Shown here: piece by piece, positions 54,410 through 63,608 of the stretch
How the letters are laid out: each line of letters opens with the position of its first letter
Position numbering within the stretch: the first letter of the stretch is position 1
Source of the DNA: Gammaproteobacteria bacterium
GTDB taxonomy: Bacteria; Pseudomonadota; Gammaproteobacteria; Pseudomonadales; JAUIET01
Direction: 5' to 3'
NCBI GenBank assembly: GCA_030429735.1
Contig: JAUIET010000017.1
Location: 1-64,000 of the forward strand
Length of the DNA: 64,000 nt
Notes under the pieces: generated by a model
The model's input: the letters and a program-made list of their open reading frames with translations, nothing else
Databases searched by the model: none
What the model was told of the DNA's origin: nothing
Translations under genes and position numbers: made by a program

Positions 54410-55372
54410 CTACAGGGGCATTTCAAACGCGACTTTGATCGCTCCTGCAGAGCGATCTGCCGCTGTCGCAAAAGCGTCTGTGGCTGCCTCCAGCGGATAG
54501 CGGTGACTGATCATCGCCTTGCTTAACTCGGCTTGGGTGAGAAGTAACTTTGCGGCCTCATCAAACGTGCGACCCGGCGTGCTGCATTTGTAGCTTGTTG
54601 CCGACAGCAAGTTGACTTCTTTCATCTGCAATCCCTGGTCAAATTCGATACCGTTCCATGGTGTGCCCAGCAAGCTGATGGTCGCCATTGGCGCGCAGCA
54701 TTGCACGGCCTGGCGCATGGATTCGGTACTGCCTACCGCATCAATAACCAGGTCATAGGAACCCAATGCCTGCGCACTGGCGTGGGATTGCGCACCAAGC
54801 CGGTTAGCTGCCATCTGCTGATGCTCGTAGCGGGCGATGATATCGCAAGCCAGGCCGCGTGAAATGCACGCCGCTGCTGCCGCAAGGCCGATCGGACCTG
54901 CGCCTATCACAAGGCAGTTACGTTTCCGTATAGCGGCAGAGGGCACTCGGTCCAGGCCTCTTAGGGCAATAGCTACGGGCTCAACCAAACATGCATCTGC
55001 CGGTGACAACCCGGTCGGCAGCTCGACCAGACGCTCAGGGGGTACCACCGCATGCTCGGCCATGCCTCCATCACGCATAACGCCAAGATACTGCGCTCCG
55101 TGTTCGCAATGCGCCAGATGCCCCTCGTCACAATAGTAACAACTGCCACAGCCAAGCACGGGTTCAACTGCCACTGCCTTGCCATTCGGGGCAATGCCTG
55201 AAAACTCGTGCCCAGGCGTTCGCCCTTCCAACCAGCGAAGGCCCATAAGATGCAGGTCTGAGCCGCAGATTGAGCTGCTCACCACTTTGATAGTGACGCC
55301 CGCGGAGTCGTCAATGTCGGTCTGCACGAAGCCTGGTTTACCTTCGCTTATTACTATCGCGTTCGTTTTCAA
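54410..55372 (-). CDS. Zinc-dependent medium-chain alcohol dehydrogenase
   Basis: A 320-residue MDR-family oxidoreductase. Catalytic zinc residues are in SSICGSDLHL and GHEFSG; the structural zinc cysteines are in CGSCYYCDEGHLAHCEHG. The NAD(P) fold starts with VIGAGPIGLAAAAACI. The family covers sorbitol, threonine, galactitol-phosphate and related dehydrogenases; the substrate is unknown. It is convergent with the fds operon and divergent from the shikimate kinase gene. Confidence 0.87.
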   Translation of the reverse strand: MKTNAIVISEGKPGFVQTDIDDSAGVTIKVVSSSICGSDLHLMGLRWLEGRTPGHEFSGIAPNGKAVAVEPVLGCGSCYYCDEGHLAHCEHGAQYLGVMRDGGMAEHAVVPPERLVELPTGLSPADACLVEPVAIALRGLDRVPSAAIRKRNCLVIGAGPIGLAAAAACISRGLACDIIARYEHQQMAANRLGAQSHASAQALGSYDLVIDAVGSTESMRQAVQCCAPMATISLLGTPWNGIEFDQGLQMKEVNLLSATSYKCSTPGRTFDEAAKLLLTQAELSKAMISHRYPLEAATDAFATAADRSAGAIKVAFEMPL

Positions 55373-55460
55373 AATGATTCCACCGCGTCAACCGGTTATT
55401 CGCTTGTTTTCAGCTGACAAGCCTACAATATAGAATGTTGCTTCAGATGATGATTTGCTA

Positions 55461-55958
55461 ATGTCCAAAGGCATTGTGCTGATAGGGATGGCCGCAGCCG
55501 GCAAGACCACGGTAGGGAAATTGCTGGCTGATTTGCGTTCTTGCCCATTTGTCGATGCCGACGAATGCATCGAACAGCAACACGGTGCTCGCCTGCAGCA
55601 CATTGTCGATACTCAAGGATATACTGCGTTCAAACGCATTGAGGAACAAGTGCTGTTGGGCATTGACCCCAGCGACTGTGTGTTGGCAACGGGTGGCAGC
55701 GCGATTTACAGTGATCCAGCGATGCGCCATCTGGCGCGCCTGGCGCACGTTGTTTATCTGAACGTGCCAGCGCCAATCCTGCAGAGTCGTTTGGCCAATG
55801 CGGATCAACGAGGGTTGGCTCGCAAACCCGGGCAAACCTTTGAGAGCTTACTTGCCGAACGCCTGCCGCTGTACCAGCGATACGCGGAAATCAGCGTTGA
55901 TAGCCAGGGCTTGAGTGCGCTGGAAACGGCTAGAATGATTGTTGAACGCGTTCGCTGA
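55461..55958 (+). CDS. Shikimate kinase-like protein
   Basis: A 165-residue P-loop kinase. Walker A is GMAAAGKTTVGKLLADL; FVDADECIEQQHG matches the shikimate-binding Asp region; VLATGGSAIY is the GGG-type motif; RGLARKPGQTFESLLAERLPLY is the lid region. It would phosphorylate shikimate in aromatic amino acid synthesis. It is not next to aroB, so it may be a second, stand-alone kinase. A weak terminator-like inverted repeat follows at 56017-56041. Confidence 0.82.
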   Translation: MSKGIVLIGMAAAGKTTVGKLLADLRSCPFVDADECIEQQHGARLQHIVDTQGYTAFKRIEEQVLLGIDPSDCVLATGGSAIYSDPAMRHLARLAHVVYLNVPAPILQSRLANADQRGLARKPGQTFESLLAERLPLYQRYAEISVDSQGLSALETARMIVERVR

Positions 55959-56016
55959 GCTGCAACTCGTCGGCTAATTGGCCTATGTGGGTACTGTCAG
56001 ACGGGCGGCCAAGCTA

Positions 56017-56041
56017 AGAAAACATCTCTCTAGTGTTTTCT
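56017..56041 (+). terminator. Possible terminator after shikimate kinase gene
   Basis: Perfect 8-bp inverted repeat AGAAAACA / TGTTTTCT (56017-56024 and 56034-56041) with a 9-nt loop, 58 nt after the stop, then an AT-rich stretch. The stem is AT-rich and there is no clean T-run, so it is a weak candidate. Confidence 0.4.
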
Positions 56042-56224
56042 AATTTATTGATAAATAAAGACAAAATAAACCGCCGCGGGCGATTAAGCGCAATAAGTTG
56101 CTGTATGCGACGTGGTTCAGGGTTTGCCCTTTCCCTGTTTGACAGTTCAGCCCTTTACAACTACCGCTGAAGGTTAAAAAATGATCACTTATCGCATGGC
56201 GAACATTTTTTGAGGGCAGTACAC

Positions 56225-56713
56225 ATGTCAGGCTTACAACGGTTTGGTAAACAATTAGGTATTGGGGTTGCCACAGCGCTGCTGGCGGCGTGCAGCTCAA
56301 ACCCCACTGTGACAACCAGTGCTGATCTGCAAACACAGGCCGATCTGGCGTACCTGCAGGGTGACTGGCAAACCGCTGAGGGTTACTATCAGGCCATTGC
56401 TGAGGCGGTTCCGGACAACAGTACAGCGTGGCTGCGTACCGGCAATATGCGCCTGCGCCAAAGTGATTATCAGGGCGCTATTGACGCCTATCAAACCGCT
56501 GCCAGCACCGAAGCAAACGGCGCAAAATCACACTACAATCTGGCAACCAGTTACATGATGCTGGCGAGGCAGTCTTTGCTTAAAGCGCGAGAAAACCTGC
56601 CGGAGCGCGATGTCGGCCAGATGATTATTGACGCAAAACTGGCTCACTTTGACGAGATTATGAGCTCATCTGTGGCTGGCGTTACTGTGCCTGAATCAGG
56701 CGTGTTTCGCTAA
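56225..56713 (+). CDS. TPR lipoprotein
   Basis: A 162-residue predicted lipoprotein. The signal sequence (LGIGVATALLAACSS) ends in an LAAC lipobox with Cys at about residue 22. Tetratricopeptide-like helices follow: LAYLQGDWQTAEGYYQAIA, TAWLRTGNMRLRQSDYQGAI and a third partial repeat. TPR lipoproteins often scaffold envelope complexes. ATG 56225 is preferred over 56210. It is convergent with the rhombosortase gene, overlapping by 18 nt. Confidence 0.75.
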   Translation: MSGLQRFGKQLGIGVATALLAACSSNPTVTTSADLQTQADLAYLQGDWQTAEGYYQAIAEAVPDNSTAWLRTGNMRLRQSDYQGAIDAYQTAASTEANGAKSHYNLATSYMMLARQSLLKARENLPERDVGQMIIDAKLAHFDEIMSSSVAGVTVPESGVFR

Positions 56714-57253
56714 GTACCTGCGAATACCCGCATTAATCGCGGCGTAGAGCAGGCCGCTTACTGCTCCTAACAGGTGGGCTTGCTCAATCACTTCGCCACC
56801 CAGCCAGGCGGTGTCGGTACTCGGCGCTGCTGTATTTTCGTACATTAATTTTGCAGCCAAAGCCAGCAATAGCAAACCGGCGAAACCTGGTTGGTGGCTC
56901 AGCAGGCGGATGCCGGCTATCGCAAACCAGCCGTGCAGAAGCCCGGATAATCCCACGTACCATTGGATAGTCGGATGCCACAGATACAGGCTGACACTTA
57001 TCGCCACGGCAGAAAACAAACCACCAAAGATCACATCGTCAGCCTGCCAGGCAGACTCGAACAACATCGCGAGCAACACCAGCGCGACTGCATTGAGCCA
57101 CCAGTGATTCCAGCTCAGGTGTACCAAATGACCGCTAAGCAGGCGCCAGAGTTCCCAGTTCATGAGACCGCTCATGTCGTATCGAAGAAGAAGCTGGGTA
57201 TCATGTGGCAGGAGCTGCGCGCAGAGACTGGCCAGCAGAATAATGCCGGTCAC
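56696..57253 (-). CDS. Rhombosortase-like rhomboid protease
   Basis: A 185-residue intramembrane serine protease of the rhomboid superfamily with about six membrane helices. The active-site Ser is in YVGLSGLLHGWFA (GxSGxxHG) and the catalytic His in EQAHLLGAVSG near residue 158; GHLVHLSWNHWWLNAVAL has the conserved HxxWxHxxxN element. Length and motifs fit rhombosortases, which cleave GlyGly-CTERM tails of exported proteins. I see no GlyGly-CTERM protein in this window, so its substrates must be encoded elsewhere. Confidence 0.8.
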   Translation of the reverse strand: MTGIILLASLCAQLLPHDTQLLLRYDMSGLMNWELWRLLSGHLVHLSWNHWWLNAVALVLLAMLFESAWQADDVIFGGLFSAVAISVSLYLWHPTIQWYVGLSGLLHGWFAIAGIRLLSHQPGFAGLLLLALAAKLMYENTAAPSTDTAWLGGEVIEQAHLLGAVSGLLYAAINAGIRRYLAKHA

Positions 57254-57432
57254 TGCAATTGCCGATTTTTCAGGCAGCTTTATGATGTGCGTCTCTCATT
57301 TTGGTGAAAACAATCAGGCTTACTATAGCGAATTAACGCGTCAGCACACCGAAAAACCTGGGTACGAAATTACTAAATAAAGCCTAAAGCTTTCAGCACA
57401 TGCGCCGATAGCCTTTTGTAGAGTCGGTGATT

Positions 57433-57566
57433 CATGTGGGAAGGGGCAAGGATGCTCCTGGATCGCGACTCAGGACCGGTTTGACCGCCGGCCCGAAACT
57501 ACGAGGGTGTAAAAACCCTGTGCGTGGGGCGCGCTCCCGAAAGGGAATTTGGGAGCAACCCTCATG
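57433..57566 (+). ncRNA. Candidate structured RNA, possibly HEARO/omegaRNA-like orphan
   Basis: The 392-bp gap 57254-57645 has no gene but shows nested helices. A long-range stem pairs CATGTGGG (57433-57440) with CCCTCATG (57559-57566), 7 of 8 pairs. Inside are TCCTG/CAGGA (57456-57460 with 57471-57475), CGGT/ACCG (57477-57480 with 57484-57487), AGGGT/ACCCT (57504-57508 with 57515-57519) and GCTCCC/GGGAGC (57533-57538 with 57551-57556), the last overlapping a CCC-GAAA-GGG GNRA hairpin. The pattern reminds me of HEARO RNAs (IscB-associated omegaRNA), but this is from memory. No IscB/HNH gene is nearby. A fixed RNA or a palindromic repeat are alternatives. Confidence 0.5.
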
Positions 57567-57645
57567 TACGTTTCTTTTCTGGCCTTACATTTTTCTACAG
57601 TAATTTAGCCCGTCTGGTGTTTTGCCGCGGGTTATTATTGTTGTT

Positions 57646-57903
57646 ATGAAAACGCTTATTCTGTACGGAACCGATTACTGCCACCTTTGTGAACAGGCCG
57701 AAGCGCTACTGCGTGAGTTACCTGGGCAACAGTATCATGTGAAAAAGATCGATATTTCCGAGAGCGACGAGCTAATGGACAGATTTGCGTTACGAATTCC
57801 GGTTGTGCAAATCCAATATGACTCTGAGGATCTGGGCTGGCCTTTCAACAGCGCCAGCTTGGCTGACTACCTGAATAAAGGCAGCGACAGCACTACCGAT
57901 TGA
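57646..57903 (+). CDS. Glutaredoxin-like (DUF836) protein
   Basis: An 85-residue thioredoxin-fold protein from ATG 57646. TLILYGTDYCHLCEQAEALL carries the redox pair CHLC near residue 11-14, RIPVVQI the cis-Pro loop, matching the glutaredoxin/DUF836 family. It is likely a cytosolic thiol-disulfide protein. The start at 57622 used by a longer reading has no better ribosome site. Its end overlaps the convergent slt gene by 11 nt. Confidence 0.85.
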   Translation: MKTLILYGTDYCHLCEQAEALLRELPGQQYHVKKIDISESDELMDRFALRIPVVQIQYDSEDLGWPFNSASLADYLNKGSDSTTD

Positions 57904-59830
57904 TTACCCACTCGTTGGTCTTGATGAACTCAACATCATTCTCCAGACGGTAATCATAAATGGCCGCAAACATCAGGACATTTTGTACATAGTTTCGTGT
58001 TTCTTTAAACGGAATAGTGTCAATCCACACATCGAAAGCCTGCGCACGGCTGCTGCGTTTTAACCAGGCGTTGGCGCGATGCTTACCGGCGTTATACGCG
58101 GCTGATGACAGAATGCGATTGCCCCCGTATAAGCGTGACAGCTCACCCAGGTGGGCTGTGCCAATCATCGAGTTCACTTTTTCGTTGTGTAAGTCCTGGG
58201 CTTTCACGGGCAGCGCATTGCGTTTTACAGTTTCTTTTGCCGTGCCGGGCATCAACTGCATCAAGCCCTTGGCGCCAGCGTGCGAGGTTGCGGCCGGGTT
58301 CATGGCGCTTTCCTGGCGGGCAATCGCGTAGGCCCATGACAATTCAATGCCCGCCATGCGCGCACCTCTGTGCATGTATTCGCGATAGCTTAACGGGAAA
58401 CGCAGGCTCAGCTCGTCCCAGGATCGAGCCATAATAGTCGTCAACACGGCCTGACTTGCCCAACCCCAGTCTTGAGCAATATGCGCCGCGGCAATCATGT
58501 GGGTGGCAGGCAGCTCCAGTAAGGCATGGCGCCATTCACGCCGCGCACTGACAAGCTCACCGGCTGCGTACAACTCCAGCGCAATTTCCAAACCGGGAAT
58601 CTGCTTAATCTGGGTCTGAAAGTCGGGGCTAAAACTGATCGCGTGGTCGTTGAAATCAAAACTGCGTTCCAGCAGCAGCGCCGACAGAAACCCATAGTAA
58701 TCGCGCTGCTTGGCGAGCTCTGCAAACGCATTGTGCTTCCACACATCGTCGAGTTGCGGGTTTTCCTGCATGCTGGCCTTGGCATGCCAATACTGCCAGC
58801 GATTGGTTTTCTGCAATGACTCAGGCATGTGCTCTATGGCCATAAGCACGGTTTGCCAATGCTCGAAAACCAGGGCGATTCTTGCCGCGTACACGGCGAC
58901 ATCCGGGTCTACACCGGGCGTAAGCTGCTTTCTAATCCAGTCCAGGCCCGTTCTGCTGGGCTTGCTGAGAATATGAAAAGCCAGCGACTTTTGTGCCTCG
59001 GCAAGATCGGCTGCATTAAATCTCATGCTGCCAAGGGTGCTTAGACTTTTTGCTGCGGCCATGGTGTCGCTTCGTGCCAATCGTCGGATGGCGTGCAGGG
59101 CAATGTCAGCGTCTTGACTGGACCGCACACTGAGTACTCCACGCTTCTTTACTTGCGCAGGTTGGCGATGGAAACTCAAAAATTTTTCCGCGGCACGTTT
59201 ATCGGCCCCAGTCATGAGTCCGGTCAGATAATTTGCGAGACTGATGTTGCTCTTGCTCATCGCCATCTTCAGGCGATTCCAGGTATGCTCTCGCGTTCGC
59301 TTGCCGGCGTTGAGCCATTGATCAAATAATGGATCGCAGGCTTTCGGTTGCGAGTGACCGACCACCCATAAGCTTGGCACCAGGGGCCATACATCTTCGG
59401 GCTTGCCTTGTTGAAGCCGCGATCTCAGGTAATAACAACGTAGCTGAGTGTCAGCGAGCGTGTCGTCATAAAAGCCCAGATAATCCTTCCATTTCTTGTT
59501 TTTACCCAATTGCTTAAGCCATCTGGCGCGCAGTCTTTGGGTTACAGCAAGATGTTGATACTGTTCAATAAACTGGCTGATCTGGCGGCTGTTTGCGTTG
59601 CTAAGATTTGCCGACAGTTCCGCGTATTCCAGATAGGGGTAAAGTGGGTAGTCTCGCAACTGTTTCTTGAGCTTTACGTACTGCTTTATATTGCCACTTT
59701 TTCTCAACTGTTTAGCGCGCAAGTAATCCGCGCGTTGGTCTTGATATGCCTGCTGGGTATCGATCGCGGCGAAACCGGTCGGAACAGACAGAACGCCTAA
59801 AATGGCGATGATGACCGCGGCATACTTCAT
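57893..59830 (-). CDS. slt: Soluble lytic murein transglycosylase
   Basis: A 645-residue periplasmic enzyme that cleaves peptidoglycan to 1,6-anhydromuropeptides. A signal peptide (VIIAILGVLSVPTGFAA) precedes a superhelical U-domain of many helices (about 25-450). The catalytic SLT domain is at about 485-640: AYAIARQESAMNPAATSHAGAKGLMQLMPGTA with the catalytic Glu, and RILSSAAYNAGKHRANAW. Length and order match Slt70. It is convergent with the glutaredoxin-like gene. Confidence 0.92.
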   Translation of the reverse strand: MKYAAVIIAILGVLSVPTGFAAIDTQQAYQDQRADYLRAKQLRKSGNIKQYVKLKKQLRDYPLYPYLEYAELSANLSNANSRQISQFIEQYQHLAVTQRLRARWLKQLGKNKKWKDYLGFYDDTLADTQLRCYYLRSRLQQGKPEDVWPLVPSLWVVGHSQPKACDPLFDQWLNAGKRTREHTWNRLKMAMSKSNISLANYLTGLMTGADKRAAEKFLSFHRQPAQVKKRGVLSVRSSQDADIALHAIRRLARSDTMAAAKSLSTLGSMRFNAADLAEAQKSLAFHILSKPSRTGLDWIRKQLTPGVDPDVAVYAARIALVFEHWQTVLMAIEHMPESLQKTNRWQYWHAKASMQENPQLDDVWKHNAFAELAKQRDYYGFLSALLLERSFDFNDHAISFSPDFQTQIKQIPGLEIALELYAAGELVSARREWRHALLELPATHMIAAAHIAQDWGWASQAVLTTIMARSWDELSLRFPLSYREYMHRGARMAGIELSWAYAIARQESAMNPAATSHAGAKGLMQLMPGTAKETVKRNALPVKAQDLHNEKVNSMIGTAHLGELSRLYGGNRILSSAAYNAGKHRANAWLKRSSRAQAFDVWIDTIPFKETRNYVQNVLMFAAIYDYRLENDVEFIKTNEWVINR

Positions 59831-59872
59831 GGATAGGCTCCAGCCTGGTGTGCTTTCGTTGGGGGTGATCAG

Positions 59873-60307
59873 TCAGGATTGAACGCGTACCGCCAAGACG
59901 TCACAGCTGGCGCCGTGCAATACGCCATTTGCCGTTGAACCCAGCAATAGTGCGAGGCCGCTGCGACCATGGCTGCCAACAACAACCAGGTCAATATTCT
60001 GTTGTTCTGCCAAACGATGAATTTCTACTTCTGCGCGGCCAAGTGCAATGTGCTGGTTGTCTTCGGCAACATTGTATTGTTGCGCGAAGGCCTTCAACTG
60101 AGAATACGCCTGTTGTTGTATCTCTTCCTGTACGGACGACAAATCCATGGGGATATCGCCGCCATAGGCGAAGCTCAATGGTTCAATCACATGCAACATG
60201 CTTAGCTGAGCACCGAATGACTCCGATAAGGCTTTTGCTCTCGATGCAACTGCATGGGCTTCTTCGCTGAGATCAATGCCAACAAGAATACGCGTGTAGT
60301 GAGCCAT
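59873..60307 (-). CDS. Universal stress protein (UspA family)
   Basis: A 144-residue cytosolic nucleotide-binding stress protein. MAHYTRILVGIDLSEEAHAV is the usual start, and VVGSHGRSGLALLLGSTANGVLHGASCDVLAVR has the ATP-binding pattern GxxG...G(S/T). ATG 60307 follows GAGAGGAG and is preferred over 60319. It is 42 nt before slt on the same strand and could be co-transcribed with it. Confidence 0.9.
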   Translation of the reverse strand: MAHYTRILVGIDLSEEAHAVASRAKALSESFGAQLSMLHVIEPLSFAYGGDIPMDLSSVQEEIQQQAYSQLKAFAQQYNVAEDNQHIALGRAEVEIHRLAEQQNIDLVVVGSHGRSGLALLLGSTANGVLHGASCDVLAVRVQS

Positions 60308-60421
60308 GACTCCTCTCATTGAATTGTTCTTAGAACGCTGATGCGAATATAGCGCACAGAGATTAGGCAGGCAAAGGGCGATGGCGGTAAGATTGCTGCT
60401 TTTCTAATCGAGACTCAAGCC

Positions 60422-60652
60422 ATGCAATTCCCAACCCCCGGTATTTATCAGCACTATAAAGGTCAGCAGTACCAGGTGATGTTGGTCGCTAAACATACAG
60501 AGACAGAAGAGCAAATGGTTGTCTATCGCGCTCTTTATGGCGAGCGAGGCTATTGGATACGACCTCTCGGCATGTTCTGTGAAACGGTTATGGTCGATGG
60601 AGAACAGCGACCACGGTTCGAGCAAATATCAGTCATTGACGAATGTCAATGA
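60422..60652 (+). CDS. DUF1653 domain protein
   Basis: A 76-residue protein made of one DUF1653 domain: PTPGIYQHYKGQQYQVMLVAKHTET, then VVYRALYGERGYWIRPLGMFCE and a short C-terminus. The family is widespread, small and of unknown function. It stands alone, 186 nt before topA on the same strand. Confidence 0.85.
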   Translation: MQFPTPGIYQHYKGQQYQVMLVAKHTETEEQMVVYRALYGERGYWIRPLGMFCETVMVDGEQRPRFEQISVIDECQ

Positions 60653-60695
60653 GCACAATGGCTGAAAAATAGCGGCCCAAAAGCTTCTCGTAATT

Positions 60696-60732
60696 GCGCA
60701 GACTGTTCTACTCTAAAAAAATGAGTCTGTGC
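60696..60732 (+). other. Inverted repeat upstream of topA
   Basis: GCGCAGACT (60696-60704) pairs with AGTCTGTGC (60724-60732), nine pairs with one G-T wobble and a 19-nt loop. It lies 44 nt after the DUF1653 stop and about 106 nt before topA. No T-run follows. It could be a leader hairpin or weak terminator; evidence is structural only. Confidence 0.4.
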
Positions 60733-60838
60733 CTTGCTATTGACCGCGTGGACTTCTGCCCTTATATATGTCGCCCCAGCGATCGCAGGTCGCCCGGCTA
60801 TAAGTGGTGCCGGACCGAATTCACAGTTGTAGGAACCC

Positions 60839-63580
60839 ATGGGTAAATCTCTAGTCATCGTCGAATCCCCCGCCAAAGCACGTACCATCAATAAGTACCT
60901 TGGCAAGGATTACATCGTAAAATCAAGTGTCGGCCACATTCGTGATCTGCCAACCAGCGGATCGGGTACGACTACTGACCCCAAAGAACGGGCACGAGCG
61001 GCGGCTGAAACACGCAAAATGACGCCCAAGCAGAAAGAGAAACACCGCAAGAAAAAAGCCAAGGCACAGTTGATCCGGCGCATGGGGATCAACCCTGAGA
61101 AAGGCTGGAAAGCTGATTATCATGTGCTGCCCGGCAAGGAAAAAGTGGTCAGTGAACTCCAGAAACTGGCTGCCAATGCCGACGCTGTTTACCTCGCGAC
61201 TGACCTTGATCGTGAGGGAGAAGCGATTGCCTGGCACTTGAAAGAAGTGATTGGTGGCGAGCCAACACGGTTCAAGCGCGTGATATTTAACGAAATCACC
61301 AAGAATGCAATACAGGAAGCGTTTGAAAAGCCAGGCAAATTGGATGTTCAGCGCGTAAATGCGCAGCAGGCGCGGCGTTTCCTCGACCGGGTAGTGGGAT
61401 TTATGGTGTCACCACTATTGTGGTCTAAGGTGGCGCGTGGCTTGTCGGCAGGGCGAGTGCAATCCGTCGCAGTACGACTGATTGTGGAACGCGAGCGGGA
61501 AATCAGGGCCTTTGTGCCTGAGGAATTCTGGGAGCTGGATGCGCATTTAAGTTCGGCTGCGAAAGACGCCCTGAAGCTCGCTGTCAAAAAACACAATGGC
61601 GAGAATTTTCGCCCGGGTAGCCGCGAGGCCATCGATAAGGTGTTAGCGGAACTGCAACCGGCTGCGTACACCGTTGCAAGTCGCGAAGACAAGCCTACTC
61701 AGAGCCGGCCGAGCGCGCCGTACATCACGTCTACGCTGCAACAGGCGGCCAGCACCCGGCTGGGCTTCTCAGTCAAGAAAACAATGACCATGGCGCAACG
61801 CTTGTATGAAGCGGGCTATATTACGTATATGCGGACCGACTCGACTAATTTGAGCGCTGAGGCCGTCAGCAATTGTAGAGACTATATTGAGGCGGAATTT
61901 GGCAAAAAGTATTTGCCTGACTCGCCGAACAGCTACGGTAGTCGTGAAGGCGCGCAGGAAGCGCACGAGGCGATCCGTCCTTCAGATGTCACGCTCAAAG
62001 CGCCGCAGCTGCAGGGCGTTGACCGAGATGCCGAGCGATTATACGAATTGATCTGGCGTCAATTCCTTGCCTGCCAAATGCCGCCTGCGCGCTTTTTGAG
62101 CAGTAAATTGGTGGTGTCAGCGGCCGATTATGAGCTTTGGGTTAATGGCCGTGTGATTCAGTTTGATGGCTATATGAAAGTGCAACCGCCGCAGAGCAAG
62201 AAAGAAGATCAGGTGGTTATACCCGACCTGAAACCTGGCGACTCATTGACCTTGAAGGAACTGGTTCCCAGTCAGCACTTTACCAAGCCAACGCCGCGCT
62301 ATACCGAGGCAAGCCTGGTTAAAGAGCTTGAAAAGCAGGGTATTGGTCGGCCATCCACCTACGCTGCGATCATATCCACCATTCAGGATCGAGGCTACGC
62401 GCGGGTCGAAAGTCGCCGTTTTTACGCCGAGAAAATGGGTGAGATTGTTACAGACCGTCTGGCCGAGAACTTTAAAGAGCTAATGGACTACGGCTTTACG
62501 GCCAATATGGAGGAGGCGCTGGACAATGTTGCCAATGGTGAGCGCGATTGGAAAGGCTTGCTTGATGAGTTCTACACCGATTTCCTGACACAGCTTGATG
62601 CGGCCAATGATGAAGATGGTATGCGGGCTAACTTGCCGGTCGAAGTCGATTTAAAGTGCAGCGATTGCGGCCGCCCGATGCAGGTGCGAACGGCCAGCAC
62701 CGGCGTGTTTCTGGGGTGTTCCGGTTATGCATTGCCGCCCAAAGAGCGCTGCAAAAAAACGGTCAATCTTGTTCATGGCGATGAAGTTGTCAGTGCTGAG
62801 GAAGACGACGACAGTGAGCAGGAATCCATTCTACTGAGGAAACGCCATCGCTGTGCCAAATGTGATACGGCCATGGACAGTTATCTGGTTGATGAAACCA
62901 CCAAGTTGCACGTGTGCGGGAATAATCCAGACTGCACAGGGTCAGAAATTGAGAAAGGCAGCTATAAGATAAAAGGCTACGATGGCCCCATCATTGAATG
63001 CGATAAATGCGGCGAGGAGATGCAGCTGAAGACTGGCCGGTTCGGAAAGTACTTCGGCTGTACCAGTGATGATTGTAAGAATACTCGTAAATTATTGCGA
63101 AACGGTGAAGCGGCACCGCCCAAGATGGACCCGGTGCCGATGCCGGAACTGCAATGCCAGAAAGTTGAAGATCACTATGTGTTGAGAGATGGCGCCGCAG
63201 GCATATTCCTGGCGGCCAGTCAGTTCCCGAAGAACCGCGAGACTCGCGCGCCATTGTTGCTCGAGATTCTGCCGCACAAAGACGCCATAGATCCCAAGTA
63301 TGCATTCCTGTTTTCGGGCCCGACGGAAGATCGCGAGGGCAACCCTGCGATGGTTCGCTACAGCCGGAAAACCAAGGAACAGTATCTGATGACTGAATCA
63401 GACGGAAAAGCGACCGGTTGGCAGGCCTATTATGTGGATGGTAGCTGGCAGGAGAAACTGCCCGCGCCGAAACGCAAAAAAGCTGCGAAAAAATCGACCG
63501 TAAAGAAAGCGGCGCGCAAAAAATCAGCAGCGACCAAGAAAAAAACAACAAAAAAGACGACCAACAAGAAAGCAGGGTAA
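60839..63580 (+). CDS. topA: DNA topoisomerase I
   Basis: A 913-residue type IA topoisomerase that relaxes negative supercoils. The Toprim domain begins [20 protein letters not shown] and includes [17 protein letters not shown] (metal-binding DxDxE); the active-site Tyr is in [21 protein letters not shown] and [14 protein letters not shown] follow. Three zinc-ribbon-type repeats lie at about 600-775 ([27 protein letters not shown]). The last 45 residues are Lys/Ala-rich ([16 protein letters not shown]), a DNA-binding tail seen in several lineages. AGGAA precedes ATG 60839. A DUF6586-like gene follows after 28 nt. Confidence 0.96.
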   Translation: MGKSLVIVESPAKARTINKYLGKDYIVKSSVGHIRDLPTSGSGTTTDPKERARAAAETRKMTPKQKEKHRKKKAKAQLIRRMGINPEKGWKADYHVLPGKEKVVSELQKLAANADAVYLATDLDREGEAIAWHLKEVIGGEPTRFKRVIFNEITKNAIQEAFEKPGKLDVQRVNAQQARRFLDRVVGFMVSPLLWSKVARGLSAGRVQSVAVRLIVEREREIRAFVPEEFWELDAHLSSAAKDALKLAVKKHNGENFRPGSREAIDKVLAELQPAAYTVASREDKPTQSRPSAPYITSTLQQAASTRLGFSVKKTMTMAQRLYEAGYITYMRTDSTNLSAEAVSNCRDYIEAEFGKKYLPDSPNSYGSREGAQEAHEAIRPSDVTLKAPQLQGVDRDAERLYELIWRQFLACQMPPARFLSSKLVVSAADYELWVNGRVIQFDGYMKVQPPQSKKEDQVVIPDLKPGDSLTLKELVPSQHFTKPTPRYTEASLVKELEKQGIGRPSTYAAIISTIQDRGYARVESRRFYAEKMGEIVTDRLAENFKELMDYGFTANMEEALDNVANGERDWKGLLDEFYTDFLTQLDAANDEDGMRANLPVEVDLKCSDCGRPMQVRTASTGVFLGCSGYALPPKERCKKTVNLVHGDEVVSAEEDDDSEQESILLRKRHRCAKCDTAMDSYLVDETTKLHVCGNNPDCTGSEIEKGSYKIKGYDGPIIECDKCGEEMQLKTGRFGKYFGCTSDDCKNTRKLLRNGEAAPPKMDPVPMPELQCQKVEDHYVLRDGAAGIFLAASQFPKNRETRAPLLLEILPHKDAIDPKYAFLFSGPTEDREGNPAMVRYSRKTKEQYLMTESDGKATGWQAYYVDGSWQEKLPAPKRKKAAKKSTVKKAARKKSAATKKKTTKKTTNKKAG

Positions 63581-63608
63581 ATGGTGTTTAAAGGCCGATC
63601 GAGGTGCT

